Source: Flexithrix dorotheae DSM 6795 (GTDB lineage: Bacteria > Bacteroidota > Bacteroidia > Cytophagales > Flammeovirgaceae). From it: a stretch of 64,000 nucleotides of DNA. A program made the position numbers and the translations under genes. The stretch is taken from the NCBI RefSeq assembly GCF_000379765.1, contig NZ_KB903430.1, positions 592,945 to 656,944 on the forward strand. The letters run 5' to 3'. Numbering within the stretch: the stretch's first letter is position 1; each line of letters starts with the position of its first letter. Under the pieces are notes generated by a model. It was given only the letters and a program-made list of their open reading frames with translations. It searched no databases and was not told where the DNA came from. Of this stretch, positions 1 to 8,133 are shown one piece after another.

Positions 1-395
1 TTTTCATCCAAAGATTTTCTCAACTTGTTGATCATACCAGAAAGTGTCTGATTTTTTCCATCACTTTTGGCCAGTTGATCCTCTAATTCTTTTAACCTGC
101 TCTTCGTATTTTCAATATTACTATTGATATTGTTCAGTCGATCAGTATAATCTTCATAAGTGGTACCTAATTCAAGATTGAAATTAAGCACATCCTGAGA
201 CGATTCTATGGAATCAAGCATAATATCGATTTCCCCAAATTGATCGAGCATAGTCGTATTTGCTACATTCGTACTGTCCAGAGCGGCCTGGGCCTTAGCC
301 AATTCAGCTTTCAACCTCTCTTTTTCACCACAGGAATTTAATAAAAACAAAAAAGGTAAAAATGTAAGTATCAGGAATTTAGATTGATTTTTCAT
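1..395 (-). CDS. Coiled-coil lipoprotein, 3' end outside window
   Basis: The gene starts at the ATG at 393-395 and reads leftward without a stop to base 1, so only about 131 N-terminal codons are visible. Residues 1-22 form a lipoprotein signal with the lipobox LLNSC (Cys22), predicting an outer-membrane or periplasmic lipid-anchored protein. The mature part is hydrophilic and rich in Glu, Lys, Leu and Asn with heptad-like spacing (for example RLKELEDQLAKSDGK), consistent with a coiled coil. No catalytic motif is visible. I cannot name the family; it resembles the many coiled-coil lipoproteins of Bacteroidota of unknown function. The gene shares its strand with the aconitase gene but is separated from it by a terminator-like hairpin, so it is probably a separate transcription unit. 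Confidence 0.75.
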   Translation of the reverse strand, partial: MKNQSKFLILTFLPFLFLLNSCGEKERLKAELAKAQAALDSTNVANTTMLDQFGEIDIMLDSIESSQDVLNFNLELGTTYEDYTDRLNNINSNIENTKSRLKELEDQLAKSDGKNQTLSGMINKLRKSLDE

Positions 396-518
396 GGGTT
401 TTATTTTTGATGTTAGAAGTCAGAAATTAAAAATTGGATTTAAAAGTAATGTGCTGCAATTTCTTATTTTTTAAGAACCCTGCAAAAGATTTATGTATTT
501 TTCGAATTACCTGGATAC

Positions 519-557
519 AAAAAAAGGCCGGAAACCTTCCGACCTTTATATTTTTTT
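519..557. terminator. Rho-independent terminator hairpin, aconitase 3' side
   Basis: An imperfect GC-containing hairpin (arms AAAGG..GGAA and TTCC..CCTTT, roughly 523-547) is flanked on the + strand by an A-run on the left and a T-run on the right. It can therefore terminate transcription in either direction. The likely user is the leftward aconitase transcript, whose stop codon is at 574. Confidence 0.65.
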
Positions 558-573
558 GAATCTGATAATTTAA

Positions 574-2841
574 TTATCCTTTATTCTGAAGTTTAATCAA
601 ATTCAATGCAGATCCTGCTTTAAACCACTCAATTTGTTGCGCATTATAAGTATGGTTCAATTTGATGCTATCTTTCGATCCATCCGCATGAACAACCTCT
701 AATGTCAATTGTTTTCCTGGCGCAAACTGATCCAAATCAAGGAAATTGAAGGTATCATCTTCCTGGATTTTATCATAATCAGCTTCATCATCAAAAGTTA
801 AACCCAACATTCCCTGCTTCTTTAGGTTGGTTTCGTGAATTCTGGCAAAAGATTTCACAATTACCGCTCTAACTCCTAAATGCCTTGGTTCCATAGCTGC
901 ATGCTCTCTGGAAGAACCTTCACCGTAGTTATGATCGCCCACAACTATCGTTGGAATACCAGCAGCTTTGTATGCTCTCTGAGTAGCAGGAACTTCACCA
1001 TACTCTCCAGACAATTGGCTTTTAACTTTATTAGTTTCCTGATTATAGGCATTTACAGCACCAATCAGACAGTTATCGGAAATATTATCCAAATGTCCTC
1101 TAAACCTTAACCAAGGACCAGCCATTGAGATATGGTCGGTAGTACATTTTCCATGAGCTTTAATTAATAATTTAGCTCCGGTAATATTTTTACCATCCCA
1201 GGCGGCAAAAGGCTCTAATAACTGAAGTCTTTTTGAATCAGGTTTTACCACTACTTCAATTCCACTTCCATCCTCTGCAGGAGCCTGATAACCAGGATCT
1301 TCTACGTCAAATCCTTTTGGAGGCAATTCCCAACCAGTAGGTGCGTCTAACTTCACTTGTTCTCCCTTATCATTGGTAAGGGTATCAGTCATAGGGTTAA
1401 ATCCTAAATCACCTGCAATAGCCACAGCAGCAACAATTTCCGGAGAGGAAACGAAAGCGTGTGTATTAGGGTTACCATCAGCTCTTTTTGAGAAGTTTCT
1501 GTTAAAAGAGTGGATAATGGTATTTTTCTCCTGCTTTTCAGCACCAGCCCTTGCCCACTGACCAATACATGGTCCACAAGCATTGGTAAATATTTTAGTG
1601 CCTAATTTTTCGAAAGTCTCAATAAAACCATCTCTTTCAATCGTAAATCTCACCTGCTCCGAACCAGGGTTGATGCCAAATTCAGCTTTGGGTACCAAAC
1701 CTTTTTCTACAGCTTGTTTGGCAATAGAAGCAGCTCTGGAAATATCCTCATAAGAAGAGTTAGTACAAGAACCAATTAATCCCCACTCCACTTTTTCTGG
1801 CCAATCGTTAGACTGTGCCTCTTTCCTCATTTCCGAAATAGGGGTAGCTCTATCCGGAGTAAACGGACCGTTCACATGTGGTTCCAGTTCAGAAAGATTA
1901 ATTTCAATTACCTGATCAAAATACTTTTCTGGTTCAGCATAAACTTCAGGGTCACCAGTAAGGTGATCAGCTACCTTATCGGCAAGATCTACAATATCAG
2001 CTCTTCCGGTTGCCTTAAGATATCTTCTCATAGAATCATCATAACCGAAAGTAGAAGTGGTTGCACCAATTTCTGCACCCATATTACAGATAGTACCTTT
2101 ACCAGTACATGACAATGATTCAGCACCTTCTCCAAAATATTCTACAATTGCACCAGTTCCTCCCTTTACGGTAAGAATTCCGGCCACTTTCAAAATCACA
2201 TCTTTTGGAGCAGTCCATCCGCTTAATATACCAGTCAATTTCACCCCGATTAATTTAGGGAATTTTAGTTCCCAGGCCATTCCGGCCATCACGTCTACAG
2301 CATCAGCACCACCTACACCAACAGCTACCATACCTAAACCTCCTGCATTTACAGTGTGAGAGTCGGTACCAATCATCATTCCACCAGGGAAAGCATAATT
2401 TTCCAATACTACCTGGTGAATAATTCCTGCTCCAGGTTTCCAAAATCCAATTCCGTATTTATTGGAAACAGAAGAAAGAAAATTAAAAACTTCGTTATTT
2501 TGATTCAGCGACTCCTGTAAATCTTTACTTGCACCAATTTTAGCCTGGATAAGGTGGTCGGCATGCACAGTTGAGGGCACTGCAGCTTTACTTTTTCCAG
2601 CCTGCATAAATTGTAACAATGCCATTTGGGCGGTGGCATCCTGCATAGCCACTCTGTCGGGGGCAAAATCAACGTAGGACTCTCCACGGCTGAAAGCTTC
2701 AGAAGCATTCCCGTCATACAGGTGAGTATATAATATTTTTTCAGCCAGGGCCATTGGTTTCCCAACAACTTTTCTTGCAGCTGCAATTCTTTCATCCATG
2801 CGGCTATACACCGCCTTAATCATTTCAATATCAAATGCCAT
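574..2841 (-). CDS. acn: Aconitate hydratase (aconitase)
   Basis: 755 aa, the normal length of the mitochondrial-type aconitase found in Bacteroidota. It interconverts citrate and isocitrate in the cytoplasmic TCA cycle. The three [4Fe-4S] cysteines are visible: Cys359 in [10 protein letters not shown] and Cys422/Cys425 in [11 protein letters not shown]. The substrate-binding GTDSHT motif lies near residue 158, and the C-terminal swivel-domain signature [15 protein letters not shown] lies near residue 660. The ATG start gives the expected N-terminus. The gene is monocistronic: a hairpin terminator lies downstream and more than 500 bp of intergenic DNA upstream. A TAGATTTG box 55 bp upstream is a plausible promoter element. 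Nothing about the gene looks damaged. Assignment is secure; only the choice between the mitochondrial-type and AcnA subfamilies rests on general resemblance. Confidence 0.96.
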   Translation of the reverse strand: MAFDIEMIKAVYSRMDERIAAARKVVGKPMALAEKILYTHLYDGNASEAFSRGESYVDFAPDRVAMQDATAQMALLQFMQAGKSKAAVPSTVHADHLIQAKIGASKDLQESLNQNNEVFNFLSSVSNKYGIGFWKPGAGIIHQVVLENYAFPGGMMIGTDSHTVNAGGLGMVAVGVGGADAVDVMAGMAWELKFPKLIGVKLTGILSGWTAPKDVILKVAGILTVKGGTGAIVEYFGEGAESLSCTGKGTICNMGAEIGATTSTFGYDDSMRRYLKATGRADIVDLADKVADHLTGDPEVYAEPEKYFDQVIEINLSELEPHVNGPFTPDRATPISEMRKEAQSNDWPEKVEWGLIGSCTNSSYEDISRAASIAKQAVEKGLVPKAEFGINPGSEQVRFTIERDGFIETFEKLGTKIFTNACGPCIGQWARAGAEKQEKNTIIHSFNRNFSKRADGNPNTHAFVSSPEIVAAVAIAGDLGFNPMTDTLTNDKGEQVKLDAPTGWELPPKGFDVEDPGYQAPAEDGSGIEVVVKPDSKRLQLLEPFAAWDGKNITGAKLLIKAHGKCTTDHISMAGPWLRFRGHLDNISDNCLIGAVNAYNQETNKVKSQLSGEYGEVPATQRAYKAAGIPTIVVGDHNYGEGSSREHAAMEPRHLGVRAVIVKSFARIHETNLKKQGMLGLTFDDEADYDKIQEDDTFNFLDLDQFAPGKQLTLEVVHADGSKDSIKLNHTYNAQQIEWFKAGSALNLIKLQNKG

Positions 2842-3377
2842 AGTACATTTACGAGATTAAATTGTATTTAATAGTAACCAATCCGTTTTCAGATGCAAAT
2901 CTACAAATTATAAGAAATCTTATTCACCTCTTGTTTTATTTAAAATTTTTAAAAATAGTAAAATCCCAGATTTTAGTAGATAAGTACCCGATTTTTTATT
3001 ATTATTTTTATAAATAAGTTTAGATTATTAATTTTTAAACAAAAAGAAAATACCAAGTTGTTCCAACTCGCTCCACTATAAAAGTAATTGCCCTTTTATT
3101 CCAACTTAAGTGGTTGGACAGAAATAACTACCTTATAGTTGGTCACCTGGAGCAGAGCTCCATTCCGGGAGCTCAACTGATCGATACTAAGATGTAGTTA
3201 CTCTACAATAAAAAAATACCCGAAGTGGGATTCTGGTTCCTAGTTCGATTAAATTTTCACCATGATATTCCTCAGAAAAGGTTCTACAAATGTACGGTTA
3301 ATTATTTGATTTTTCACTTGTCGGTAATTTGGAGAGATTATTTACCTTCGTAAAATCAATTCCAAATTTTCAAAAGA
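2842..3377. other. 536-bp intergenic region, possible structured RNA at 3049-3245
   Basis: No convincing protein gene is present. The outer parts are very AT-rich. The middle (about 3049-3245) is less AT-rich and full of inverted repeats: AGTTG-TTC-CAACT near 3055, TCCAAC..GTTGGA near 3101-3119, a perfect GAGCTCC-attccg-GGAGCTC hairpin near 3156-3175, and GTAG-TTACT-CTAC near 3192. The ends can also pair partly (TCCACT near 3073 with AGTGGG near 3226). This could be a small structured RNA or a decayed repeat cluster. Part of it (the reverse complement of 3063-3077) resembles the loop of the REP-like B element at 15849. The downstream gene has a TACCTTCG sequence at 3343-3350 that could be its -7 box. 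I do not recognise an Rfam family. Confidence 0.3.
2896..2903 (-). promoter_or_regulatory. Candidate -7 box of the aconitase promoter
   Basis: On the minus strand this reads TAGATTTG, an exact match to the Bacteroidota -7 consensus TAnnTTTG, 55 bp upstream of the aconitase ATG. No clear TTTG -33 element is present at the usual distance, so the call rests on the -7 match and position alone. Confidence 0.4.
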
Positions 3378-4115
3378 ATGGCGGATCAAGCTCTTGTAAA
3401 AAAAATTCGGTTTAAAGACGATCAGAAAGCGCTGTTAATGAATGCCCCGGCCAATTTTGCCAACCGGCTTTCTGACCATGAAATAAGCGCTGCTATTCCC
3501 CTCGAAGCAGAAAAATTTGAATTCATTTTGCTGTTTGCTACCAATCAGCAGGAGTTAAATCATTTTGGTCCGCTTTTATTTAATGCCCTGGAGCAGGATG
3601 GTTTACTTTGGGTGGCTTATCCCAAAAAATCTGGCAAAATCACAACTGATCTTACCAGAGATACAGGTTGGGAAATTTTGAAGGATTATGCACTTACTGG
3701 AATAAGTATAATTTCCCTTGATGACACCTGGTCGGCTTTAAGACTGGGAAAAGTGAAAGGAGGTTCTTCAGGCATGCTGGCAGAACTGTATAAAGGTGAG
3801 CATGAGAAATTAAGGACTTTATATGAAAAGGTAGAAGAATTTACGCTGTCCCTTGATAAAAAAATCATCCTAAAACAGCGGAAAAATTATTCTCCTTTTT
3901 ATGCCAAAAGGCAATTTATGGCTATCAAACCAGTAAAAGGAAAACTGGTAATCGGTTTACGCCTGCCTGCTTCTTTTCAATCGGCCTTACCTGCAATTGA
4001 CATTATTCCATTTAAATTGAATGAATCCTTAAATTTCGCTTTGATAATGGAAAAGGAAGAAGAATTTAATGATGCAGTAAAAAATCACATTAAGGCGGCT
4101 TTTGAATTTAAGTAA
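3378..4115 (+). CDS. DUF3052-like and DUF5655-like two-domain protein
   Basis: 245 aa. The first half (about residues 15-125) has the layout of DUF3052 proteins: a strand around EFILLFATNQQEL, then GLLWVAYPKK followed by a Thr-Asp-Leu-Thr segment, then ISLDDTWSALRLGK. The second half (about 140-240) resembles DUF5655, with FTLSLDKKI, a short YSPFYAKRQFMAIKP segment and VIGLRLP. DUF5655-type domains occur in proteins suspected of nucleic-acid binding, but the function is unknown. There is no signal peptide or membrane segment, so it should be cytoplasmic. The gene is alone on its strand; the convergent neighbour ends 10 bp downstream. The ATG is the first in frame and gives a sensible N-terminus. 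The domain names come from motif recall, not a search. Confidence 0.7.
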   Translation: MADQALVKKIRFKDDQKALLMNAPANFANRLSDHEISAAIPLEAEKFEFILLFATNQQELNHFGPLLFNALEQDGLLWVAYPKKSGKITTDLTRDTGWEILKDYALTGISIISLDDTWSALRLGKVKGGSSGMLAELYKGEHEKLRTLYEKVEEFTLSLDKKIILKQRKNYSPFYAKRQFMAIKPVKGKLVIGLRLPASFQSALPAIDIIPFKLNESLNFALIMEKEEEFNDAVKNHIKAAFEFK

Positions 4116-4124
4116 GCAAATAAT

Positions 4125-4529
4125 TTACTTTGTCAACCAATCCCGTGCCTCTTTCTCAGATTCGAAATGCTGGGTCTCCGTTACAATTTTACCCACTTCA
4201 TCAATTGTTTGCACGATGGAAATCCTGGCGAAAAAATCCTTACTGACTATAAAAGCCTGTTTCTGCACATTATTACTGACATAATACGGATAAATTTCTT
4301 CTGCCATCCAGGTTTGGACTAATGGATCTATGGTAAATCCAAGCTCCCTTGAATCAACTAATAATTTTTCCGGTCTAAACTTTTTAATTCCCCCTACCCA
4401 ATGGCTGAGATTTTCCTTAAACTCCATTTCGTTCATTTCCTTGGAGTCCTTAAACCATATGGATTTTAATAAAGATTCCTCTTTGTCAAAAGTGATTTCT
4501 TTATATCGACTTCGATAATATTCCTGCAT
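4125..4529 (-). CDS. SpoIIAA-like (STAS-fold) protein, paralogue 1
   Basis: 134 aa and a close paralogue of the next gene upstream (4588-5013). Both share a W(F)xxSE/K..M segment, a KxLLVDSRE strand, a WMAEE/NIYP motif near the middle, KQAF(I/L)VS, DFFARISI and a C-terminal F-x4-EA-x-x-WL motif. The last motif and the overall strand-helix order match the SpoIIAA-like family (PF11964), small STAS-fold cytoplasmic proteins of unclear role in Bacteroidota. No catalytic residues are evident. The 58-bp gap to the paralogue contains a perfect ATCCCAC-AA-GTGGGAT palindrome that may end the upstream message. The family assignment is an inference from pattern; the duplication is directly visible. Confidence 0.65.
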   Translation of the reverse strand: MQEYYRSRYKEITFDKEESLLKSIWFKDSKEMNEMEFKENLSHWVGGIKKFRPEKLLVDSRELGFTIDPLVQTWMAEEIYPYYVSNNVQKQAFIVSKDFFARISIVQTIDEVGKIVTETQHFESEKEARDWLTK

Positions 4530-4561
4530 ACTTATAAAAATTCATAAAACAGATTCAACAC

Positions 4562-4577
4562 ATCCCACAAGTGGGAT
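4562..4577. repeat. 16-bp perfect palindrome between the two paralogues
   Basis: The sequence ATCCCACAAGTGGGAT has 7-bp arms around AA. It lies between two tandem paralogous genes on the minus strand. It lacks a strong T-run, so it is a weak terminator at best. Similar AAGTGGGA sequences occur at about 3224 and 5040 near neighbouring genes, so it could also be part of a shared regulatory site. Confidence 0.45.
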
Positions 4578-4587
4578 TTCAAATCAA

Positions 4588-5013
4588 CTAAGGATTTGGC
4601 TGATTAACTTCAGCCATAAGCCAATGGAGAGCCTGTTCCTCTAACTCAAAAAATTGAGATTCAGTGGTTATATTTCCTACTTCCTGCACACCCTGCATAA
4701 TAGAGATTCGCGCAAAAAAATCATTGCTCACCAAAAACGCCTGCTTTTTCACTTCATTCTTTGTGTAAAAAGGATAAATATTTTCTGCCATCCAAATTTG
4801 CATTCCGGGTGAAATAGTAAATATAAACTCCCTGGAGTCAACTAATAAACGTTTTGGTAAAAATTGTTTAATTCCATTTGCCCAATACAACAATTCTTTT
4901 TTCAAAAGCTCCTCTGTCATGTTTTCAGATTCGGAAAACCAGGTTGCTCTTAATAATGAATTCTCATCATCAAATTGGATAGAAATATTTGCACTTTTGT
5001 AAAAATTAAACAT
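4588..5013 (-). CDS. SpoIIAA-like (STAS-fold) protein, paralogue 2
   Basis: 141 aa. It aligns over its full length with the protein at 4125-4529: FDDENSLLRATWF against FDKEESLLKSIWF, LLVDSREFIFTI against LLVDSRELGFTI, and both have WMAE.IYP and DFFARISI. This is the more upstream member of the tandem pair, so both may be read from a promoter between 5014 and 5100. The family is most likely SpoIIAA-like, with STAS-type alpha/beta structure, cytoplasmic, with no visible enzyme motif. STAS proteins often act in signalling or as lipid or protein binders, but nothing here identifies a partner. The start ATG at 5011-5013 is supported by alignment with the paralogue. Confidence 0.65.
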   Translation of the reverse strand: MFNFYKSANISIQFDDENSLLRATWFSESENMTEELLKKELLYWANGIKQFLPKRLLVDSREFIFTISPGMQIWMAENIYPFYTKNEVKKQAFLVSNDFFARISIMQGVQEVGNITTESQFFELEEQALHWLMAEVNQPNP

Positions 5014-5061
5014 TACCAGTTGGTATTAAAAAAATCTTAAAAGTGGGAATTTATTGGAGTT

Positions 5062-5102
5062 TTAAGTTAATGAAATAACTTAATTTGGGCTTATCCGAGC
5101 CC
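5062..5102. promoter_or_regulatory. Two adjacent hairpins upstream of the LarA-like gene
   Basis: TTAAGTTA-atgaaa-TAACTTAA (5062-5083) has perfect 8-bp arms and is followed at once by GGGCT-tatccg-AGCCC (5087-5102). They lie in the divergent region between the SpoIIAA-like pair and the LarA-like gene, about 75 bp before the chosen larA start. They could be an operator or a structured leader; no T-run follows. Confidence 0.4.
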
Positions 5103-5177
5103 GGTTGGTACAGGGTGGCTGGCTAAATGTTTTTTTGTAAAATTACAAGAATTTTCAATATATCCTATATTAAAAAG

Positions 5178-6557
5178 ATGGAAAAACGAATAATAGAATA
5201 TGGCAAGTCATTTCTGAAAATAAACCAAAAATTTAATCTGGAAGCAAAGGGTATGAATGTTACTCCTCCTTCTGTTTCAGGGGAGACTACTATTCCCTTT
5301 GCCTTGAAAAACCCTATTGCCTCAGCCTCCCTGGAGGCCATAGCAAAGGGGAAATTAGATCAAAACACAAATGCTAAAGCTGTAATAGTGGTCTCTGACA
5401 ATACCAGACCAGTTCCTTATAGGGGAAAAAATGGTCTGATGTTGCATATCATTAGAGAATTACTGGATGCGGGTTTTACCCAACAACAAATTACTGTAAT
5501 TATTGGAGCGGGTTCTCACAGGAACATGGAACCAGTGGAAACAGAGGAAATGATGGGATTGAAAGAATCAGGATTTGGAAAGGTAAATATTGAAAACCAC
5601 GAATATGACAATGAAAATCACCTGGTAGAATTGGGACATACCCGAACAGGTTCATTAGTGAAGCTCAATAAATTATATATAGAAGCCGATCTGAAAATTG
5701 TTACCGGATTGGTGGAAAGTCATTTTATGGCAGGTGCTTCCGGAGGAAGAAAGGGAATTTGCCCGGGAATTGTGGGAAAAGAAACATTGAAACTATTCCA
5801 CGGACCTAAGTTTTTGAGTTCCTCTCAGGCAGCGGATTTAATCTTGGAAGGAAACCCACTTAATGATGAAGCCCTTGAGGTAGCACAAATGGCCGGTTGT
5901 GATTTCCTGGTCAATGTAACCATTGATGCGGCAAAAAACCTGACCGGGGTTTTTGCCGGAAATCTGCTCAAAGCCCATCAGGAAGCTGTAAAAACCATTA
6001 AAAGTTATGTTACCGTACCTCTGGCAAAAAAATATGACATTGTCTTAATTCCTGCAGGGTTCGTTGGCATCAATCATTATCAGGCTGCAAAAGCCGCAAT
6101 TGAGGCCGCAAGGGCTGTAAAGCAAAATGGGAAAATAATAATTGTGGCAAAAAATACAGACACTGACAAAGTTGGGGGCCCCGGCTACAGAAAAGCACTT
6201 GCTTTGCTCAATCAGCATGGGAAGGACAAATTTATGGAAATGATCAAAGCTCCGGGATGGGAAATGATTCAGGAACAATGGCAGGTTCAAATGTGGTGTA
6301 AAGTTTTTGATGTTATTGGCACTCCTGAGAATCTTATTTATTGCAGCCTGGATATCGCCAAAGAAGAATATAAAAATATTCCCGGAATTGCTGGCTTGGA
6401 TTTTATTGCCAATGAGGAAAATGGGAAAGATGAAATAGAAAAAATGGAACTAATGCTGGAAAAGGCCATGGATTTCGCAATTGAAAATAGTGAAGGAAAC
6501 CCGGAAATTTTATTACTAAAAGATGGCCCTTATGGGGTACCGGAAGTAAAAGAATAA
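5178..6557 (+). CDS. LarA-family nickel-pincer enzyme (lactate racemase-like)
   Basis: 459 aa from the ATG at 5178; an in-frame ATG at 5127 would add a hydrophobic, non-conserved 17-residue leader and is less likely. The family carries the nickel-pincer nucleotide covalently on a lysine. In numbering from 5178, the expected residues are His114 (GAGSHRNM), His182 (VESHFMAG), Lys192 (SGGRKGICPG) and His208 (FHGP), matching the spacing of His108, His174, Lys184 and His200 of Lactobacillus LarA. It probably racemises or epimerises a 2-hydroxyacid, but family members differ in substrate, so lactate is not certain. The cofactor genes larB, larC and larE are not in this window. Paired hairpins precede the gene. 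Cytoplasmic. Confidence 0.85.
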   Translation: MEKRIIEYGKSFLKINQKFNLEAKGMNVTPPSVSGETTIPFALKNPIASASLEAIAKGKLDQNTNAKAVIVVSDNTRPVPYRGKNGLMLHIIRELLDAGFTQQQITVIIGAGSHRNMEPVETEEMMGLKESGFGKVNIENHEYDNENHLVELGHTRTGSLVKLNKLYIEADLKIVTGLVESHFMAGASGGRKGICPGIVGKETLKLFHGPKFLSSSQAADLILEGNPLNDEALEVAQMAGCDFLVNVTIDAAKNLTGVFAGNLLKAHQEAVKTIKSYVTVPLAKKYDIVLIPAGFVGINHYQAAKAAIEAARAVKQNGKIIIVAKNTDTDKVGGPGYRKALALLNQHGKDKFMEMIKAPGWEMIQEQWQVQMWCKVFDVIGTPENLIYCSLDIAKEEYKNIPGIAGLDFIANEENGKDEIEKMELMLEKAMDFAIENSEGNPEILLLKDGPYGVPEVKE

Positions 6558-6586
6558 AATTATTTCAGGGTTGGAGGATAAAATTA

Positions 6587-7063
6587 CTACTGGTAATCCC
6601 GTTCGTTCATTTCAAAAACTTCCTCTATTTCACCAAGCTCAATGCTTTCAATTACATCGAAACGCCTTAATTTGGATAGCACCTCAAAACCTGTTTTTCT
6701 CAATTTCCCGAAACAGGTATGGTTGCCATCCAGGTGTTTCACATTGGCCTGGTCAAGGCAAATAATAAATTGTGAGCCATTGGTATCCCGACCGGAGTTG
6801 GCCATAGAAAGCACGCCTTTGTCATGGAATTGCTTTTTCCCTTTCAACTCACATTTTATAAAATAACCAGGGCCACCCGTACCATCTCCGTTGGGGCAGC
6901 CCGTTTGTATCAGGGTGTCAGGAATATACTGATGGAAAATCAATCCATTGTAAAATTCCTGATTGACTAAATCACAAAAATTTTCTACAGTACCAGGGGC
7001 ATCATTCTCATAAAGTTCAAACTCCATCAGGCCCTTGCTGGTATGAAATCTGGCGACTTTCAA
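6587..7063 (-). CDS. Peptidyl-prolyl cis-trans isomerase, cyclophilin type
   Basis: 158 aa, a single cyclophilin domain without signal peptide, so cytoplasmic. Family motifs are present: VENFCDLV, IQTGCPNGDGTGGPGY, GVLSMANSGRDTNGSQF and LDGNHTCFGK. An oddity is that the catalytic arginine of the FHR motif (Arg55 of human CypA) is Gln45 here (FHQYIPD), and the Trp121 position is His, as in many bacterial forms. The gene has no ATG at a sensible place; it starts with TTG at 7061-7063, which overlaps the TGA stop of the upstream response regulator as TTGA. This implies translational coupling. Activity may be reduced compared with canonical cyclophilins, which is an inference from the missing arginine. 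Confidence 0.88.
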   Translation of the reverse strand: MKVARFHTSKGLMEFELYENDAPGTVENFCDLVNQEFYNGLIFHQYIPDTLIQTGCPNGDGTGGPGYFIKCELKGKKQFHDKGVLSMANSGRDTNGSQFIICLDQANVKHLDGNHTCFGKLRKTGFEVLSKLRRFDVIESIELGEIEEVFEMNERDYQ

Positions 7064-7767
7064 GCTACAATAAACTTAAATCCGATTGCATGAACATTGA
7101 TAATCTGGATGGCCGGGTCATCCTTTAAATACTTTCTCAACCTTGACATAAATACATCCAGACTTCGTCCTTTATAGTAGTCATCATCACCCCAAATCTC
7201 CTGAAGGATATATTCTCTACGGATCAGGTCATTTCTGTGCTTAAACAAGAACCTTAGCAATTCCGCCTCTCTTGTAGTCAGTTTCCTAAAATCATCACCA
7301 AGGTATAATTTCTGATAAGGAAAGTCCAACACGTAATTGCCGATTTGTAATTTCACATTATCATTATCCTCCTCCACTGGAGTTTTGGGCTTACTTTGCT
7401 GCCTCTTAAGAATTACCTCTATTCGAAGCAACAACTCCTCCATATCGAATGGCTTGGTAATGTAATCATCCGCACCAATCTTAAATGCCTTAATTTTGTC
7501 CTTGGTTAGCGTTTTAGAGGTAATGAAAAGAATTGGAACAAACTCATCAATTTTTCTTACTTCCTGGGCTAAGGTAAATCCATCCTTATACGGCATCATC
7601 ACATCAAATATGCAGATGTCGAAATTATAATTGTTAAATGTGGTAAGGCCGGCTTTTCCATTGTCACAATAAATGACATCATACCCACGGATATCAAGAT
7701 ATTTTTTTACCAGTTTGGCAATGATTCTATCATCCTCAACAAGTAGTACTTTAACTTTTTTACTCAT
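7060..7767 (-). CDS. OmpR-family response regulator
   Basis: 235 aa from the ATG at 7765-7767; upstream in-frame codons up to 7836 are AT-rich and not typical of the family. The receiver domain (residues 4-118) has the acidic pocket ED (11-12), phospho-acceptor Asp55 in FDVMMP, Ser84 and Lys105 in the ITKPF loop. The C-terminal winged helix (about 140-235) has LTTREAELLRFL, WGDDDYYKGRSLDVFMSRLRK (split over the recognition helix) and the terminal IINVHAIGFKF. It binds DNA as a two-component regulator, similar in type to RprY of Bacteroides. No kinase gene is adjacent, so it is an orphan here. It is followed by and coupled to the cyclophilin gene. Confidence 0.93.
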   Translation of the reverse strand: MSKKVKVLLVEDDRIIAKLVKKYLDIRGYDVIYCDNGKAGLTTFNNYNFDICIFDVMMPYKDGFTLAQEVRKIDEFVPILFITSKTLTKDKIKAFKIGADDYITKPFDMEELLLRIEVILKRQQSKPKTPVEEDNDNVKLQIGNYVLDFPYQKLYLGDDFRKLTTREAELLRFLFKHRNDLIRREYILQEIWGDDDYYKGRSLDVFMSRLRKYLKDDPAIQIINVHAIGFKFIVA

Positions 7768-8133
7768 CTTAAATAGCTGTATGATTAGATATTTACTTTT
7801 ACTATTTTTATAATGATTCCCATAGTTGGGATTCATATAATTATCTTAACTCACAAATTGCCAATAAATTACAATTTGTTAATAAATACCAAATTGTATT
7901 TTTTTATTAGCTAATTAAAAATTGAGTCTTTCTTATTTACATTTATTAACAAAACATAAACATACACTCATTATTTTAAATAGTAAAATTATTTCAAATA
8001 AAAATCATCCAAATTATATCCTTCTAAAATATGTTGTGGGTTTAAACAGCTCAATCATTTCCAAGTTTCTGAAGAAAATTAATTTAAAATTCCACAAAAT
8101 CCGGATAAATAAAGCTTGAGCAAAAACTGATTG
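7768..8133. other. 366-bp AT-rich divergent intergenic region
   Basis: Promoter region for the leftward response regulator and the rightward metallopeptidase. It is extremely AT-rich with long A and T runs. Oligo repeats of the type CAAATT and AATTTG occur around 7854-7898, but no clear promoter pair or hairpin could be fixed. A TTG-initiated frame at 7922-8119 is considered spurious. Confidence 0.5.

Noticed and set aside
880-2359. Several open frames antisense to the aconitase gene
   Set aside because: They lie inside a strongly conserved gene and show the composition of a shadow frame, with no domain of their own.
3243-3250. tRNA T-loop-like string GTTCGATT
   Set aside because: No acceptor, D or anticodon arm could be fitted around it; no tRNA gene is supported anywhere in the window.
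7922-8119. 65-codon frame on the + strand
   Set aside because: It starts with TTG, lies in extremely AT-rich intergenic DNA, and has no recognisable protein pattern.
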